Position numbers and translations under genes: made by a program
The notes under the pieces: model-generated
The model's input: only the letters and a program-made list of their open reading frames with translations
The model's database searches: none
What the model was told of the DNA's origin: nothing
From: Agaricus subrufescens
Lineage: Eukaryota; Basidiomycota; Agaricomycetes; Agaricales; Agaricaceae
Reading direction: 5' to 3'
DNA length: 64,000 nt
NCBI GenBank assembly: GCA_029945375.1
Contig: CM057065.1
Location: 1,674,001 to 1,738,000, forward strand
Shown here: piece by piece, positions 50,723 through 61,588 of the stretch
How the letters are laid out: the number at the start of each line of letters is the position of its first letter
Numbering within the stretch: the stretch's first letter is position 1

Positions 50723-51944
50723 TAACAGCCCACGAGCTTAAGTGGAGAACGATTGGAGCTTGACCTCATGGAAGAAAATTACACTGAGTATACATGTTGG
50801 TCTATTTATAATTTGATCGGGCGGTCACGGGTAGCACAGAAGATCCCATCATCCCAGATCTCGATTGCGACTGCCCGAGTCTCCGCTCAATGTTCACAAA
50901 CTGCCCGGGACATCTCGGTCTTCCGACATCTTGGTCTAATATTTCAAGGGCTTGCCAATGACGTTCCGATGAACTCGTGCGATACTACCGCATTTCAAAG
51001 AAGCCACATCACTCGTATCTCCCAATCAACAAATTATGGAATGTCTGTAAATCATCGATAGTAAGTGCAGTAATAGCCCCACCCCCCCCTTTGACACCAA
51101 GGTCCATCATCTAACCTTTGCAGTAAGTCCGTCCCTCGAAGTTAGATGCGTAAGCAGGAACAATGATCCCAGTATTCGTAATCTCGTTGCCACCAGTTTT
51201 TCCATCCCGACAGTGACACTGAACCTCCCGTGCAATCAGCTTAGTGGCTCTCTTGAAGATCAACGATGGCAATTCTCATTGGCCCATCAATTCATCCGGG
51301 ACATCCATCATTTTTCCATTATCATCCAAAAAATCATAAAATTTCTTATCCTCAAAATGAAAGCTGAAACCAAGTTTGACTCCCAAAATGCCGTTGCGTT
51401 TGGCCGGAATTGGTCAAGAAATTTAGATCCTGTTTGATTTCTTCTCGGTGTTTCTGATTTTTATTGAGATGGTGTCAAACTGCCTTCAGCGCCCCGACTC
51501 TAACGAGATGCCAAGCATTCTTTATTCCAGACCTTACCCGTGTCGGAATTTTCTCGTATGCCATTTTGCTCACGAGTCTTGCGATTTCTCATTTCGCCTG
51601 GCAAACCGTGGATCAAATAATAGTAAATCCGGATTTTTAGAGGATATACGGCTAATTTTCTCCAGCCGACGTGCTGTGTCTATTGTCAAATTTCCTCATT
51701 TGGGTACCCACGGGGAAATTACATCGATTTCGTACTGGTGGAGCCACCTTCCAATGAAGACTGACAGTGAGTGTCCCTGGAATATTCACAGATTCAAGAA
51801 GGTTTGAATCATCTTATTGTTTGAACTGCCAAGACCGTGATTTCTACCCACTCACGAGGGATTTTAGTGGGTATTTGGAACTTATAAGATCCCTGCTCTT
51901 CAAAGGAACTATCATTGATTCAGCACCCCGTTACTTACTATCTC
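50723..51944. other. upstream region of secreted-protein copy 1
   Basis: Promoter of SYG1/XPR1 and of the first secreted-protein gene. Homologous to 53385-54553 and to 55700-56266 plus 61594-62103, with shared landmarks near 50862/53505/55715 and 51212/53847/56067. No separate gene seen. Confidence 0.7.
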
Positions 51945-52592
51945 ATGTTGAGACTCCTCCCTGCTCTTTTCATACTGACTGCTCAGGCAGTACTCGCCCA
52001 AGACCATGGTGTCGGGGCTCTCTGTGAAACTATTGTCGGCACGGTAGGTTCCCCTCTTTAGCTATATAGACTAGACGTTATAATTAACGGAGCTCATCCA
52101 GATCCCCTGTACGTATACTGCCAAGTGAAGCTGAACGAACGGACTCATAATCATGCTTACATAGGTGATGCTGGGCTCAACTGCTGCAACGTCTTTCCCG
52201 ACTTTGGCGTGTACGTTTTTCGACTCTTTCCAACCTGAATCATCCAAGGATCTGATAGTTTTACATTTTAGCTGCTATGATGGAGAGTGTCCTAAGAAGC
52301 TTTTGACGGAAGGAGAACTTTGTAAGCAATTTTACCGAGCAATAATGATCTTACTGAGGGCCCTATCTCAGGTAACGGATTCGCCGGACCTACGGGTACA
52401 TGTAATTATATTCCTTGGATACTTCCAAGTTCTGTCTTATTCGTGCGATTTTCCTCGTTTCAGGCCTCCCCGGTCTTCAATGCTGCTATGTTTCGCCTGA
52501 CAACTCTGTGTAAGCATCCATTCGCCAGATACTCACTTACCTTTTTACTAACGCAACTGCTTAGCTGTGCTGCTAAATGTTCTTCTGCGTAA
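51945..52592 (+). CDS. small secreted 11-cysteine protein, copy 1
   Basis: Seven exons, 99 residues. Exon 1 (51945-52043) is a signal peptide (MLRLLPALFILTAQAVLAQ) and the start of the mature chain (DHGVGALCETIVGT). Exon 2 is 7 nt (52102-52108, ATCCCCT), and its last T forms a Cys codon with exon 3 (DAGLNCCNVFPDFG). Later exons read VCYDGECPKKLLTEGEL, CNGFAGPTG, LPGLQCCYVSPDNS and VCAAKCSSA. All 11 cysteines align with copies 2 and 3. The family is not recognised; secreted Cys-rich proteins of this size often act at the cell surface or on a host or prey organism. Confidence 0.8.
52102..52108 (+). other. 7-nt micro-exon (copy 1)
   Basis: ATCCCCT is flanked by CATCCAG and GTACGTAT. The same position holds a 4-nt exon in copies 2 and 3. 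Without it the reading frame fails in each copy. Confidence 0.75.
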
Positions 52593-52679
52593 ATACTCCG
52601 TGGAGCAATTAATCTGGGGTTTGCCGGTTCTTACAGTAGTTAATCATTCATATATGATACCTGTACCGAATATGGCTAA

Positions 52680-52800
52680 TCCAAACCTATCTTCTGCTTG
52701 GCCACTGCCAGCATGCGTCATCAAGTTAAGTGTTCCAAATTTTCATTTACACCTCTATCAAAGATCGAAAATCCAAGATACTGTTGTCCAGTAGGCCTCG
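52680..52800 (-). pseudogene. relic of HAD hydrolase 3' end, unit 1
   Basis: TCTTCTGCTTGGCCACTGCC and the following CATCAAGTTAAG--TTCCAAATTTTCATTTACACCTCT align with 62863-62925 at the end of the intact HAD gene. Only the tail is present, at the same distance after the secreted-protein gene as in the intact locus. Confidence 0.7.
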
Positions 52801-53214
52801 GCTCTGGCTTTTCATGTTACTTGTCCGCTTGTTCCGGAATTTCTCCTCTTTTTCCATGCGTTCATCTTCATGCTTCCGCCGTCTCTAGCACTTCCATTGA
52901 CTTTGTGCCGAATAGTTGGAAATACAGGTTACATTTGGCCATTAGCTCTCGCAGGAGGTCATAGAAAGCATTAGTTTAAACACAAAAGTGTTGCCAGACA
53001 GGAAATCCAGCACCGGAGAGTAGAGAGGAGACATGGAGTAGCGTGCCGAGCACCAGATAGCCAATAATGTTGTTGAGTGATGGGCATGGACACGAGCCAG
53101 GAGGGCTAATGAAGGGCATGAACGGGAAACTTTGGCACGAGACAACTGGGGTAACGTTTGATTCTTTCAAGTTGTGATAATGACTAAATTTTGAGAATGA
53201 GGAACAGCGTGAAT

Positions 53215-53385
53215 TAAACAGTAAACTAAGGCATACGATTATGTCCCTTCCCATTCGGGAGTCTGCGAAGCCTTGATACAAGACGTGAAGAAGTTACGTG
53301 GCACCTGAGCGTCTTGAAGATATCGGTAAACATCGAACGTTCCGAGATCCTGACCAGAAGACATACCTCTTGAACAACCTACGGG
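53215..53385 (-). pseudogene. relic of SYG1/XPR1 5' end, unit 2
   Basis: AACAGTAAA--AGGC then CCATTC-GGAGTCTGCGAA match 50547-50602 (second and third exons with their introns). Further right, GAACGAT-GGAGCT matches the 5' UTR at 50747. The start codon position has changed (CAT to TTG on the plus strand), so it is dead. Confidence 0.75.
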
Positions 53386-54553
53386 CCTTGGATGAAGAAC
53401 GATCGGAGCTGGATCCATAGGAACCAACATCAATAAGTTTACATTTTTAACTCGATCAAGCGGCCATGTGTGGCAGGCAGAGGATCTCAGATCTCGACTA
53501 CGACTGCTCAAATCCCCACCCAGTTCACAAACCGCCTGCCGGAATGTTAAGCAAGGATCCCGAATTATCTTGGTCTTGACATCTTAGCTCTAGTCTTTCT
53601 GGGGCTTGCCAATGACCGAGACCCTCCGACGACCCCGTGCGATACTACCACCTATGGGGGCTAGTGGTTCCATAACAGACACATATCCTCAAACGGAACT
53701 TCCGTAAATTTTGGTAGCGATCGCAGTGACCGTGCCGCCGTCATCAACCATAGTCTGTCATCTGGTGCTTGCCGTACGTTCATCCTCTAAAGTTAGATAC
53801 GTAACCCGCGTCTGCAGTTCTAACGCCACTGCTTCATTCTGCCCTGACACCGAATCTCCAGTACAATCAGCTCAGTGACTCTCTTGAAATCCAACGACAG
53901 CCAGATTAAGTGGTATGTTGATCCAGGGACACCCGTTTGTCTCTTATTGCCCGAAAAACCGTTAAATCATTATCCGTAGACTGAAAATCAAATTCGGATC
54001 TGACTCCAGCGTCTTTACTTCCAGCCAAGACTGATTACGAAACTCAATTCCTATCTGACCCTCTCAGAATTTCTGATTCTCATGCAGATGATGTCAAACG
54101 GCCCCCAGAGTTCCGACTCCAACAAAATGCCAAGCCTTCATAATCCTGCGGCCAATTCACAGTGGAATTTTCTCGTATGTCATCTCGCTTATGAGCAAAA
54201 TCCTTCATTACTCCATGTTTTCAGCAAACCATGGATCAAATAATGGTAAATCCAGAGTTTAGAGGACATGCGGTTAATTTCTTCCAGCGACGTGCTGTGC
54301 CCATTGTCGAGATTTCTCATTTCTAATTTAGATACCTATCGGAAAACTGCACCGATTCCGTATACATGGCCGACTGTGAGTGCCCTTGGAGCGTCCGCAG
54401 ATTCAAGAGGCCCGAATCATCCGATTGAACTGCCAAGACCATAATCCCTACTCACTTGAGACACTCACGAGGGTTTTGGTAGGCCTTAAAGTCTTACAAA
54501 ATCCCCGCTCTTTGAAGGAATATCATTAATCTAGCCCATTGTTGCCTACCATC

Positions 54554-55208
54554 ATGTTCAAAGCCACCCTCTCTGCTATTCTTATCCTGACTGTCCAGGC
54601 AGTACTCGCCCAGGATCATGGTGTCGGGGCTCCTTGTGACAATGTGGTTGGTTCGGTAAGTCCTCGTCTTCAGCTATATAATCATTATTCTTAACGTGGC
54701 GCACCCAGACTTGTACGTGTACTGTTGATAAAATTGGAACAGAACAGCTCATGATACTACGATTCTTGCCTAGGCAAGGATGGGCTCATTTGTTGCCAAA
54801 CCTCTCCTCAGCCTGGCGTGTATGTATTTCCATTATTGACTATCCCAAGTATTAAGGACCTGATCAGCTTCATCTTAGTTGCTATGATGGAGACCAATGT
54901 CCCGATAAGTTTTTGATGAAAGGAGACCATTGTAAGCAAATTTACCGACCGAATCGATATTCAAGTTACTGAGAGCCCTATCTCAGGCTCCGGATTGACT
55001 GGATCTCTGGGTACATGTAATTACATTCCTTGGATATTTCACTGTTCTGTCTTATTTATGCGATCTCTCTCTCTTTTTAGGCTTCCCCGGCCTTAAATGC
55101 TGCCCTATCGAGTTCGTCTCTGACGCCTCTATGTAAGCATGTATCCAGCAGATATTTGCTCTTATGCTGACTCAATTACTCAGCTGTGCAGAAAAATGTC
55201 CTGCATAG
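54554..55208 (+). CDS. small secreted 11-cysteine protein, copy 2
   Basis: Seven exons, 101 residues. Signal peptide MFKATLSAILILTVQAVLAQ, then DHGVGAPCDNVVGS. Exon 2 is 4 nt (ACTT, 54709-54712; donor GTACGT). Then CKDGLICCQTSPQPG, VCYDGDQCPDKFLMKGDH, CSGLTGSLG, GFPGLKCCPIEFVSDAS and ICAEKCPA with TAG at 55206. Every junction is GT-AG and the frame stays open although the flanking genes in this unit are dead, which suggests the coding sequence is being kept. Confidence 0.8.
54709..54712 (+). other. 4-nt micro-exon (copy 2)
   Basis: ACTT between GCACCCAG and GTACGTGT. It supplies a Thr codon and the first base of a Cys codon completed by GC at 54774. Confidence 0.75.
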
Positions 55209-55309
55209 ATTCTCCGTATTGCGATTGAGTTGGGTTTTACCGATTCTTACACTAGTAGTTGACCATCCCACCGTACACGACACCTGTATCGAATATCGCT
55301 ACTGAAATC

Positions 55310-55450
55310 CTAGTATAAGCCTTTCTTCTGCCTGGCCACCGCTTCCACAATCAAATTAAGCATTTTAAACCTCTACCTCTACTTCTGTACTCCGATGAGC
55401 TGAGGGTCTCTACCGGGGGCGGCGCCCTGCCTATTAATCCATGTACCAAA
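55310..55450 (-). pseudogene. relic of HAD hydrolase 3' end, unit 2
   Basis: TAAGCC-TTCT then TGGCCACCGC, CAATCAA--TAAGC-TTT-AAAC, and CCCTGCCTAT-AATCCA align in order with 62856-62980. The translated frame is broken. Confidence 0.75.
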
Positions 55451-56261
55451 TTTTCTTGGTAAAAGCATATTGTATGAATGAAATTCTCTTCCATTCAATA
55501 GAAAATGATCGCCTAGCCAACAATAAGAGAATAAGCAAAAGAAAAGACCATAAGTCATCATGGATCAATTAGTACGCTCCTTTCAGACCGCACTAGCTTT
55601 GCATTACCTTTTTCGTGCGTGTCGGCTTCCTATGCGACATATCTCCATCTATACTTCCCGTAAAAACAGCACTTGTCAACCTGCTTGACCTCACACACCA
55701 TAAGTTGCCACTGTCCGAGTCTCCACCTAATCCGCAGACCATTTATCAAAATAGGTAGCAAGAATCGGGCCTGAACTATCTTTGTCTGGACATCTTACCC
55801 TAGTCTCTCTGGGGCTCGTCGATGACCGAGACTCTCCGACGAGCTCGTACGATACCATGTGGGGAAACTACACCGCCGGTGGTTCCATAACCGACACATG
55901 TTCTCGAATGGAACATCCGTAAATTGTCGGCCGGGATGCCGCTAATAACCATTGTCTGTCATCTGGTTCTTACCGTACGTTCATCCCCCCTAATTTAGAT
56001 GCGTAACCTTAGTGCTTCCTGACTCCCGGGGTTTGTAGTTCTATCACCACTGTTTCATTCTGTCCTGACACTGAACCTCTCGTACAATCAGCTCTCTTGA
56101 AGTTCAATGACGGGTAAGGCTCAGTGGTATATTAATTCATTCGGGCTATCCATTTGTCTCTTGTCAACCGGAACTTGGTGATAAGAAAGCTTTGTCCTAA
56201 AACCGAAATCGAATTCAAGCCCGACCGCTGTGTTGTTGCTTTCGGCCGGGATTGGTCACAA

Positions 56262-56266
56262 AGCTT
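56262..56266. other. target-site duplication AGCTT, left
   Basis: Five-base repeat directly left of the Copia element; the partner is at 61589-61593. Confidence 0.9.
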
Positions 56267-56658
56267 TAAAGAACGTTACAAGCTCAGCGTCAACAATATC
56301 AAGGTTGACCACTATTGGGTAAGTAATATTCACCTAAAGAACGTTACAAGCTACTGCTAATCAGATACCAGTCTAGGTTACAGTAAAGTAAGGAAAAAAC
56401 TCACCTCAGCGTCAACGATATCAAGGTTGACCACTGAGGTGTATAAATGGTGGCTGTAGAATAAGTAATCGGCAGAAAACGGCAGAGTCAAAACTGTACA
56501 GTACTAAGACTATAACTATATAGTTTAGGGGTACCATTGGAATGGAGTGTAGAGACAACGGAAAGGAAATGAGGATAGAATGGAATGATGGAATAGAAAG
56601 TGAGATAAAAATAGAATTGAATTGTATTTACCGCAGTGAGTACTGAAGCACTTCAATA
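56267..56658 (-). repeat. 3' LTR of the Copia element
   Basis: 392 bp, differing from the other LTR at 3 positions by eye, all transitions (for example CAACAATATC versus CAACGATATC). In element orientation it starts TATTGAAGTG and ends CGTTCTTTA. It contains an internal duplicate of the CAACGATATCAAGGTTGACC block. Confidence 0.95.
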
Positions 56659-56668
56659 CTCCCCCTGC
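56659..56668 (-). other. polypurine tract
   Basis: In element orientation, GCAGGGGGAG stands directly before the 3' LTR, the expected start point for plus-strand DNA synthesis. Confidence 0.75.
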
Positions 56669-56678
56669 TTCGGCACTC

Positions 56679-59519
56679 TCACCCTCGGATACCCATACCA
56701 GTGCAACATCTAACCACGGCTTCTCTTGCCAGCGGTTTCATCAGGATGTCAGCTAAATTTCCAGAAGACGAGACATAAGTGTACTTCACCAGACCCAACG
56801 CGACCTTCTCTTTAATAAAATGATGTTTGATGTCTATGTGTTTCGTCCTCCAATGGTTCTTGTCATTTTGCGTGTTTGAGATAGCCCCAGTATTATCACC
56901 GAATATGTTGATTGGTTTCTCCTGTTCTAGTCCGATCTCGCTGAGGAATTTGTCCAACCAAATCGCTTGTTGAGTTGCCCGGGTAAAGGCCATATACTCG
57001 GCTTCCACGGTTGATAAGGCGACAGTTTCCTGACGTTTGCTAGCCCATGATACTGGCCCACCTCCCACAAAGAAAACATGGCCCTCAGTTGAGCGGCGCA
57101 CGTCAATGTCCCCAGCATAATCGGCATCCACATATCCGAAAGGAAGTAGGCTGGAGTTATGGTGGTAGGTGATGCCGTAGTCTAATGTTCCCTTAATATA
57201 TGCGAGAGCATGTTTCAGTGCGTTCCAGTGGGCTCTACCAGGATTGTGCGCGAAGCGTGAAAGGAGGTTGACAGTGTATGAAAGATCAGGGCGGGTGGCA
57301 ACTTGTAGCCACATCAAAGAACCAAGAGCTTCACGATATGGCACATCTTTCATGTCCTGTTTCTCTTCCTCGGTCTCTGGAGAATCCTTCGATGATAACG
57401 TCAGGCCAGCGGGTAATGGAGTACTGCAAGGATGTGCTTCGTCCATCTTGAATCGATCCAGAACACGTTCGGAATATGCTCGTTGAGATAATTTAATGCT
57501 TCCATCGTCTCTGCGTTCGATCTTCATACCCAAGATATATTTCGCCGCACCTAAGTCCTTAATTTCATAGCTGCTTTTCAATTCTCCTTTCGCCTTAATT
57601 TCTCCCATCTCGGTTGACGACGCCCCCAAGATATCGTCTGTCCACGTTGAGGTTATAGTAAATTCTCCATCGACAAATTTTGAGCGGACTTGTGAATCTG
57701 CTTTCGAGGTATAATACCCATGGTCGTTGTAAGCGCGTTCGAGGGTTATAGCCCAGTCGTGGGCGCCTTGCATGGTGCCGTATAGGGTTTTAAGGAGCAG
57801 CCAAACCTGGTCTCCCCCCTCGTTGAAACCCGGCGGCTGTTCCATGTATATCTCGAAGGTGTTGTCGCTGTTGAGAAATGTGGAGACAAAGTCGACCTGC
57901 CAAAGCCGAAGACCCATGGAGGCAGCTATCACGCACACCATCCGAACTGATTCCAACCAAGCGACAGAGGCATATGTCTCGTCATAATCTTCCCCCAAGA
58001 TTTGCGTGAACCCCTTAGCCATGAGCCTAGCTTTCCTGCTCACTATGTGTCCCTTGTCGTTGTATTTGTTGGCGAATACCCACTTGGACTTCACCACATT
58101 CTTCCCAAGCGGTCGCGGAACAAGTTGGAAGACACCCTTCTCCCTCATAACGGACAGCTCATTTGTCATCGGTTCCAACCAGAGGTCAGGACGTCTCATG
58201 GCTTGACTGTAAGATGTGGGTACCGCAGAGTCGACAGATTCGATCGTCGCCATACTGGCAGTGGGGTGGCTCAGATATTCTAAGCTCTCCTTCATCCTCG
58301 TAGAGGCCTGTGTATCCCTCTTTGGCTTGCGGACAGCTATAGGGAGGTCTCCCCCAGGCATAATAGCATCAGAGACCTCATCTTCACTATCCAACTTTTG
58401 CAATGGTTGTAAGACGGGTGTTGAGGTGGTCACAATGGGGCTCGCTGGCGATTTGGCATCATTTGCGGGCAGCGCAGTACCAGTTGTCATGGTTGGCATT
58501 TGTGTGATAGGTGGCGGATATAGTGAGGTAGAAGGTTTCGGGTGCGGTGCGATGCTGGTGTTCAATGGAGTCAACTCGTCCGCTTGGAAGCATATAATTG
58601 GGTCTGTCGAGAAGTGTGGGCGGCTCTCTTCAAAGATGACATCTCGGGATTTGTAAACAGATCCAGTGCTGCAGTCAAGGAGTTTGTAACCAGAGCGGTC
58701 GTAGTATCCTATCAAAGTGAGCTTCACCAATCGTGGCGCCAACTTCGAAGGGCTAACCTCGCAAGGAACGTGGGCATAAGCAGTCGAGCCAAACGGGCGC
58801 AGGTGGGATATGTCCTGTCGATTCCGGAACCAACCCTCAGCAGGGATTAAGGCAGGAGTGCGGGCACTAGGCAGGAAGTTGCGGGTGTAGACAGCTGTCT
58901 GAACGGCGTCTGCCCAGAATTTCTGGGGTAGTCCAGAGTCGGTGAGAATGGTGCGAGCGGTGTCGAGCAGGGTGCACATAGAGCGCTCAGCCTTGCCATT
59001 TTGTTGGTGGGCATACAGCGTAGTAAAATCCAACACAATGCCGTGTTCTTTTACGTATTTGTCCCACAATGTGTTACACCACTCCCTGCCCATGTCCAAA
59101 CGTATGCGCTTCAGTCTTTTTCCTGTTTGTCGCTCAGCCTGACGATGAAACTCTTTGAAGACCTGCAAGGTGGCATCCGCAGATTTGGAAGATAGGAAAA
59201 ACACGGAACGATATGCTGTGACACCATCTACGATCAGCATGAAATATTTAGAGCCACCAGCTGACTGTGTTGAGGCAGGCCCCCATATGTCGACATAAAT
59301 GCATTTGAGGACTTCCTTCTCGCCAGCTGTTGATTCTCCGAAGGGATGAGCAGTGTGAGTCCCATAAATACAGTCTTCGCAAAGAGCCTTCATATCAGCC
59401 GGTCCACAGACATCCAAACCATCCACCAATCCTCCTTTAATCATCCCCTTAAGCGTATCCACCCCAGCATGTCCAAGTCTGTGATGCCAAATGTCAAAGG
59501 CCACTGCCTTTTGCTTAGA
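56679..59519 (-). CDS. Copia integrase, reverse transcriptase, RNase H
   Basis: Same frame as the upstream Gag-protease frame, separated from it only by TAG at 59522-59520. Domains in order: GAG-pre-integrase (HHRLGHAG, then CEDC); integrase core with D in YVDIWGP, D in RIRLDMGREW and E in QQNGKAERS; reverse transcriptase with VDFVSTFLN and TWTDDILGAS; RNase H with YVDADYAGD, EAEYMAF, DNTGAI; ending LADILMKPL and a stop at 56679. The catalytic carboxylates are present, although the usual SDNGGEF and YVDD have become LDMGREW and WTDD. If translated alone it lacks a good start codon. Confidence 0.9.
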   Translation of the reverse strand, partial: SKQKAVAFDIWHHRLGHAGVDTLKGMIKGGLVDGLDVCGPADMKALCEDCIYGTHTAHPFGESTAGEKEVLKCIYVDIWGPASTQSAGGSKYFMLIVDGVTAYRSVFFLSSKSADATLQVFKEFHRQAERQTGKRLKRIRLDMGREWCNTLWDKYVKEHGIVLDFTTLYAHQQNGKAERSMCTLLDTARTILTDSGLPQKFWADAVQTAVYTRNFLPSARTPALIPAEGWFRNRQDISHLRPFGSTAYAHVPCEVSPSKLAPRLVKLTLIGYYDRSGYKLLDCSTGSVYKSRDVIFEESRPHFSTDPIICFQADELTPLNTSIAPHPKPSTSLYPPPITQMPTMTTGTALPANDAKSPASPIVTTSTPVLQPLQKLDSEDEVSDAIMPGGDLPIAVRKPKRDTQASTRMKESLEYLSHPTASMATIESVDSAVPTSYSQAMRRPDLWLEPMTNELSVMREKGVFQLVPRPLGKNVVKSKWVFANKYNDKGHIVSRKARLMAKGFTQILGEDYDETYASVAWLESVRMVCVIAASMGLRLWQVDFVSTFLNSDNTFEIYMEQPPGFNEGGDQVWLLLKTLYGTMQGAHDWAITLERAYNDHGYYTSKADSQVRSKFVDGEFTITSTWTDDILGASSTEMGEIKAKGELKSSYEIKDLGAAKYILGMKIERRDDGSIKLSQRAYSERVLDRFKMDEAHPCSTPLPAGLTLSSKDSPETEEEKQDMKDVPYREALGSLMWLQVATRPDLSYTVNLLSRFAHNPGRAHWNALKHALAYIKGTLDYGITYHHNSSLLPFGYVDADYAGDIDVRRSTEGHVFFVGGGPVSWASKRQETVALSTVEAEYMAFTRATQQAIWLDKFLSEIGLEQEKPINIFGDNTGAISNTQNDKNHWRTKHIDIKHHFIKEKVALGLVKYTYVSSSGNLADILMKPLAREAVVRCCTGMGIRG

Positions 59520-61115
59520 CTAGAATGTGTTCACCTCAGTCGGTTGTCCGCCGGTCACTGGTACAACGTATAGGCTGTTCCATCGAACAGCAGTAAGGAC
59601 GGTCACGCTGTCCTGTCTCTTAACTCTGGCCATGTCACCCTTGAAGTTCACATTCAGTCCCCTGTTCACTAGCTTGGATACAGATATTAAACTCGATCGC
59701 AGGTGTGGGGTGTGAAGTGCATCTGGCAATAGAATCTTTGAGAAGATCCCATCTATGGTCGTGGAGAACTCGGCACTTCCACAGCCCTCAATGGAGAAAG
59801 TTGAGTCTTTTCCTGCGGAATTCCCCATACGTGGTGGTGATATAGATTCATAGGTCGAGAAAGAGCTTCTTGTAACGAAGCAATGGTCGCTAGCACCGGA
59901 GTCGAGAAGGATATTGGCATTGTTGGCAGCAGTATCGATATTTAGGCATAAAGGTATCAACGAGGTGTCGCACTCATTATCATCTCCAAGTATATCTCTC
60001 ACATTAGCTGTACCAAACACCAAATCGGGTTTATATGGTCTGGCAATGGAGGATTCATGGTTAGACATGTAAGGTGATTGGTCTGGGTGTGGAAGTACCT
60101 CGCGAGCGTTATCGTAGGAAGGGATCGAGGCAACAAGGGCGAAAACCTGTTCGCTTTCCCCACTGGCAGTATTGGCAGATGTCTGTTGGTTATTGGTATT
60201 GGCAGTCCTATTCCCTGTGTTTCTCCTAGTGCCGTTACGTTTGCCAAAACCAGGAGGGAATTGTCCAGCCTTCCCCCCTCCCGGCCAGTAACAGTTCTCG
60301 ATGAGGTGTCCACGCCTGTTGCAATTTGGGTTACTGCAAACCCGGTTATTGTTGCTGTTCGAGTTCCCTTCAACTCTGAGAGCTGTACTAGTTGTCTGCG
60401 GATTGACGGTTCGGTCTCGGCTAATTCTAGCCCAGTGCGTCATAAGTTGATTTATGGCGTCGCGAGATGTGGAGGTGGTGTATAAAGTGGCAACAATGGA
60501 ATCCCAAGAACGAGGGAGAGCATTGAGGATAATCATCCTAAATGCAGAGTCGTCGATCTTCACTCCGAGTGCTGTTGCGTTGGACCATTTGGTACGTAGT
60601 TTTGAAATAAATTCAACAAAGTCTTGACCATCGGTATAAGTGATATTGCACAGGTCCTGTTCAGCATTGGCCAATGCAACTTCAGAGGCAACTTGGTACC
60701 CATCCGTGTAGGATTTCCAGGCGTCAGCGGCGGTGCCTTGTATATTGATACCGAGGCCAAGGGGGTCGCTAGTGTTGTATATAAGCAGGCCCATGGCCCA
60801 AGCATTACGGACCTTCCACTCAGCTGGAGTAGGGGTCGTCGATTCCCAAGGAGTCTCAAGTGTTTGGGCGGGTGTGGTGGCCGCTGCAGCGGTAGTAGTT
60901 GGAGGCGCAGTAGTAGTTGTAGCTGGGGGTGCAGTAGGGGCTGATGGTGCGGTAGGAATCACGGTGGGGTTTACAACCGATCCATCCAAATATCCAGATA
61001 CGCCTCGCAAGTCAGCCGCTATCTGGATTAGACCTTTCCACGTAACCCAATTCATCCCGTTGAATTTGGCACTGTCAGTGAAAATCGGGGGGGCGCTCCC
61101 TCCAGTAGTAGACAT
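59520..61115 (-). CDS. Copia Gag and protease
   Basis: Begins MSTTGGSAPPIFTDSAKFNG at 61115. Gag-like region with WESTTPTPAEWKVRNAWAMG, a zinc knuckle of the form C-x4-C-x4-H-x4-C (CSNPNCNRRGHLIENC), then an aspartic protease motif (ILLDSGASDHCFV). It ends at TAG 59520-59522, before the GAG-pre-integrase domain. An Ala/Thr/Pro-rich stretch lies near residues 60-90. Confidence 0.9.
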   Translation of the reverse strand: MSTTGGSAPPIFTDSAKFNGMNWVTWKGLIQIAADLRGVSGYLDGSVVNPTVIPTAPSAPTAPPATTTTAPPTTTAAAATTPAQTLETPWESTTPTPAEWKVRNAWAMGLLIYNTSDPLGLGINIQGTAADAWKSYTDGYQVASEVALANAEQDLCNITYTDGQDFVEFISKLRTKWSNATALGVKIDDSAFRMIILNALPRSWDSIVATLYTTSTSRDAINQLMTHWARISRDRTVNPQTTSTALRVEGNSNSNNNRVCSNPNCNRRGHLIENCYWPGGGKAGQFPPGFGKRNGTRRNTGNRTANTNNQQTSANTASGESEQVFALVASIPSYDNAREVLPHPDQSPYMSNHESSIARPYKPDLVFGTANVRDILGDDNECDTSLIPLCLNIDTAANNANILLDSGASDHCFVTRSSFSTYESISPPRMGNSAGKDSTFSIEGCGSAEFSTTIDGIFSKILLPDALHTPHLRSSLISVSKLVNRGLNVNFKGDMARVKRQDSVTVLTAVRWNSLYVVPVTGGQPTEVNTF

Positions 61116-61182
61116 GTTAAGTTTGGTCAAAGGTAAGTGGTTTATGTTGTTCAAAAAATTTTCGTTGATGTGTTTCACAGAC

Positions 61183-61196
61183 CGGGGCCCATAACC
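61183..61196 (-). other. primer binding site, half-tRNA-iMet type
   Basis: In element orientation, GGTTATGGGCCCCG directly follows the 5' LTR. It matches the anticodon arm of initiator tRNA-Met (complement GGGTTATGAGCCC) as in Drosophila Copia, which uses a cleaved half tRNA. Confidence 0.75.
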
Positions 61197-61588
61197 TAAA
61201 GAACGTTACAAGCTCAGCGTCAACGATATCAAGGTTGACCACTATTGGGTAAGTAATATTCACCTAAAGAACGTTACAAGCTACTGCTAATCAGATACCA
61301 GTCTAGGTTACAGTAAAGTAAGGAAAAAACTCACCTCAGCGTCAACGATATCAAGGTTGACCACTGAGGTGTATAAATGGTGGCTGTAGAATAAGTAATC
61401 GGCAGAAAACGGCAGAGTCAAAACTGTACAGTACTAAGACTATAACTATATAGTTTAGGGGTACCATTGGAATGGAGTGTAGAGACAACGGAAAGGAAAT
61501 GAGGATAGAATGGAACGATGGAATAGAAAGTGAGATAAAAATAGAATTGAATTGTATTTACCGCAGTGAGTACCGAAGCACTTCAATA
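61197..61588 (-). repeat. 5' LTR of the Copia element
   Basis: 392 bp, same length as the other LTR and differing at 3 sites. It is followed at once by the target duplication at 61589-61593. Confidence 0.95.

Larger units (their letters stand above)
52593..54553. other. region between secreted-protein copies 1 and 2
   Basis: Holds a relic of the HAD gene's 3' end (about 52680-52800), unassigned sequence, a relic of the SYG1/XPR1 5' end (53215-53385), then the upstream region of copy 2. No intact gene. Confidence 0.65.
55209..56266. other. region between copy 2 and the Copia insertion
   Basis: HAD 3' relic at about 55310-55450, then the upstream part of unit 3 (from about 55700) up to the Copia target site. 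No intact gene. Confidence 0.65.
56267..61588 (-). mobile_element. Ty1/Copia LTR retrotransposon, nearly intact
   Basis: 5,322 bp, minus orientation. Two 392-bp LTRs (56267-56658 and 61197-61588) are flanked by the duplication AGCTT. Internal order is protein-coding Gag, protease, integrase, reverse transcriptase, RNase H, which defines the Copia superfamily. A primer site like the half-tRNA-iMet site of Copia (TTATGGGCCC) abuts the 5' LTR and a purine tract (AGGGGGAG) abuts the 3' LTR. The coding frame is broken by one TAG. It lies about 510 bp upstream of secreted-protein copy 3. Confidence 0.95.

Noticed and set aside
52976..53281. 101-codon minus-strand frame with hydrophobic stretches
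   Set aside because: It begins inside the SYG1/XPR1 5' relic and has no ATG start; chance frame in duplicated debris.
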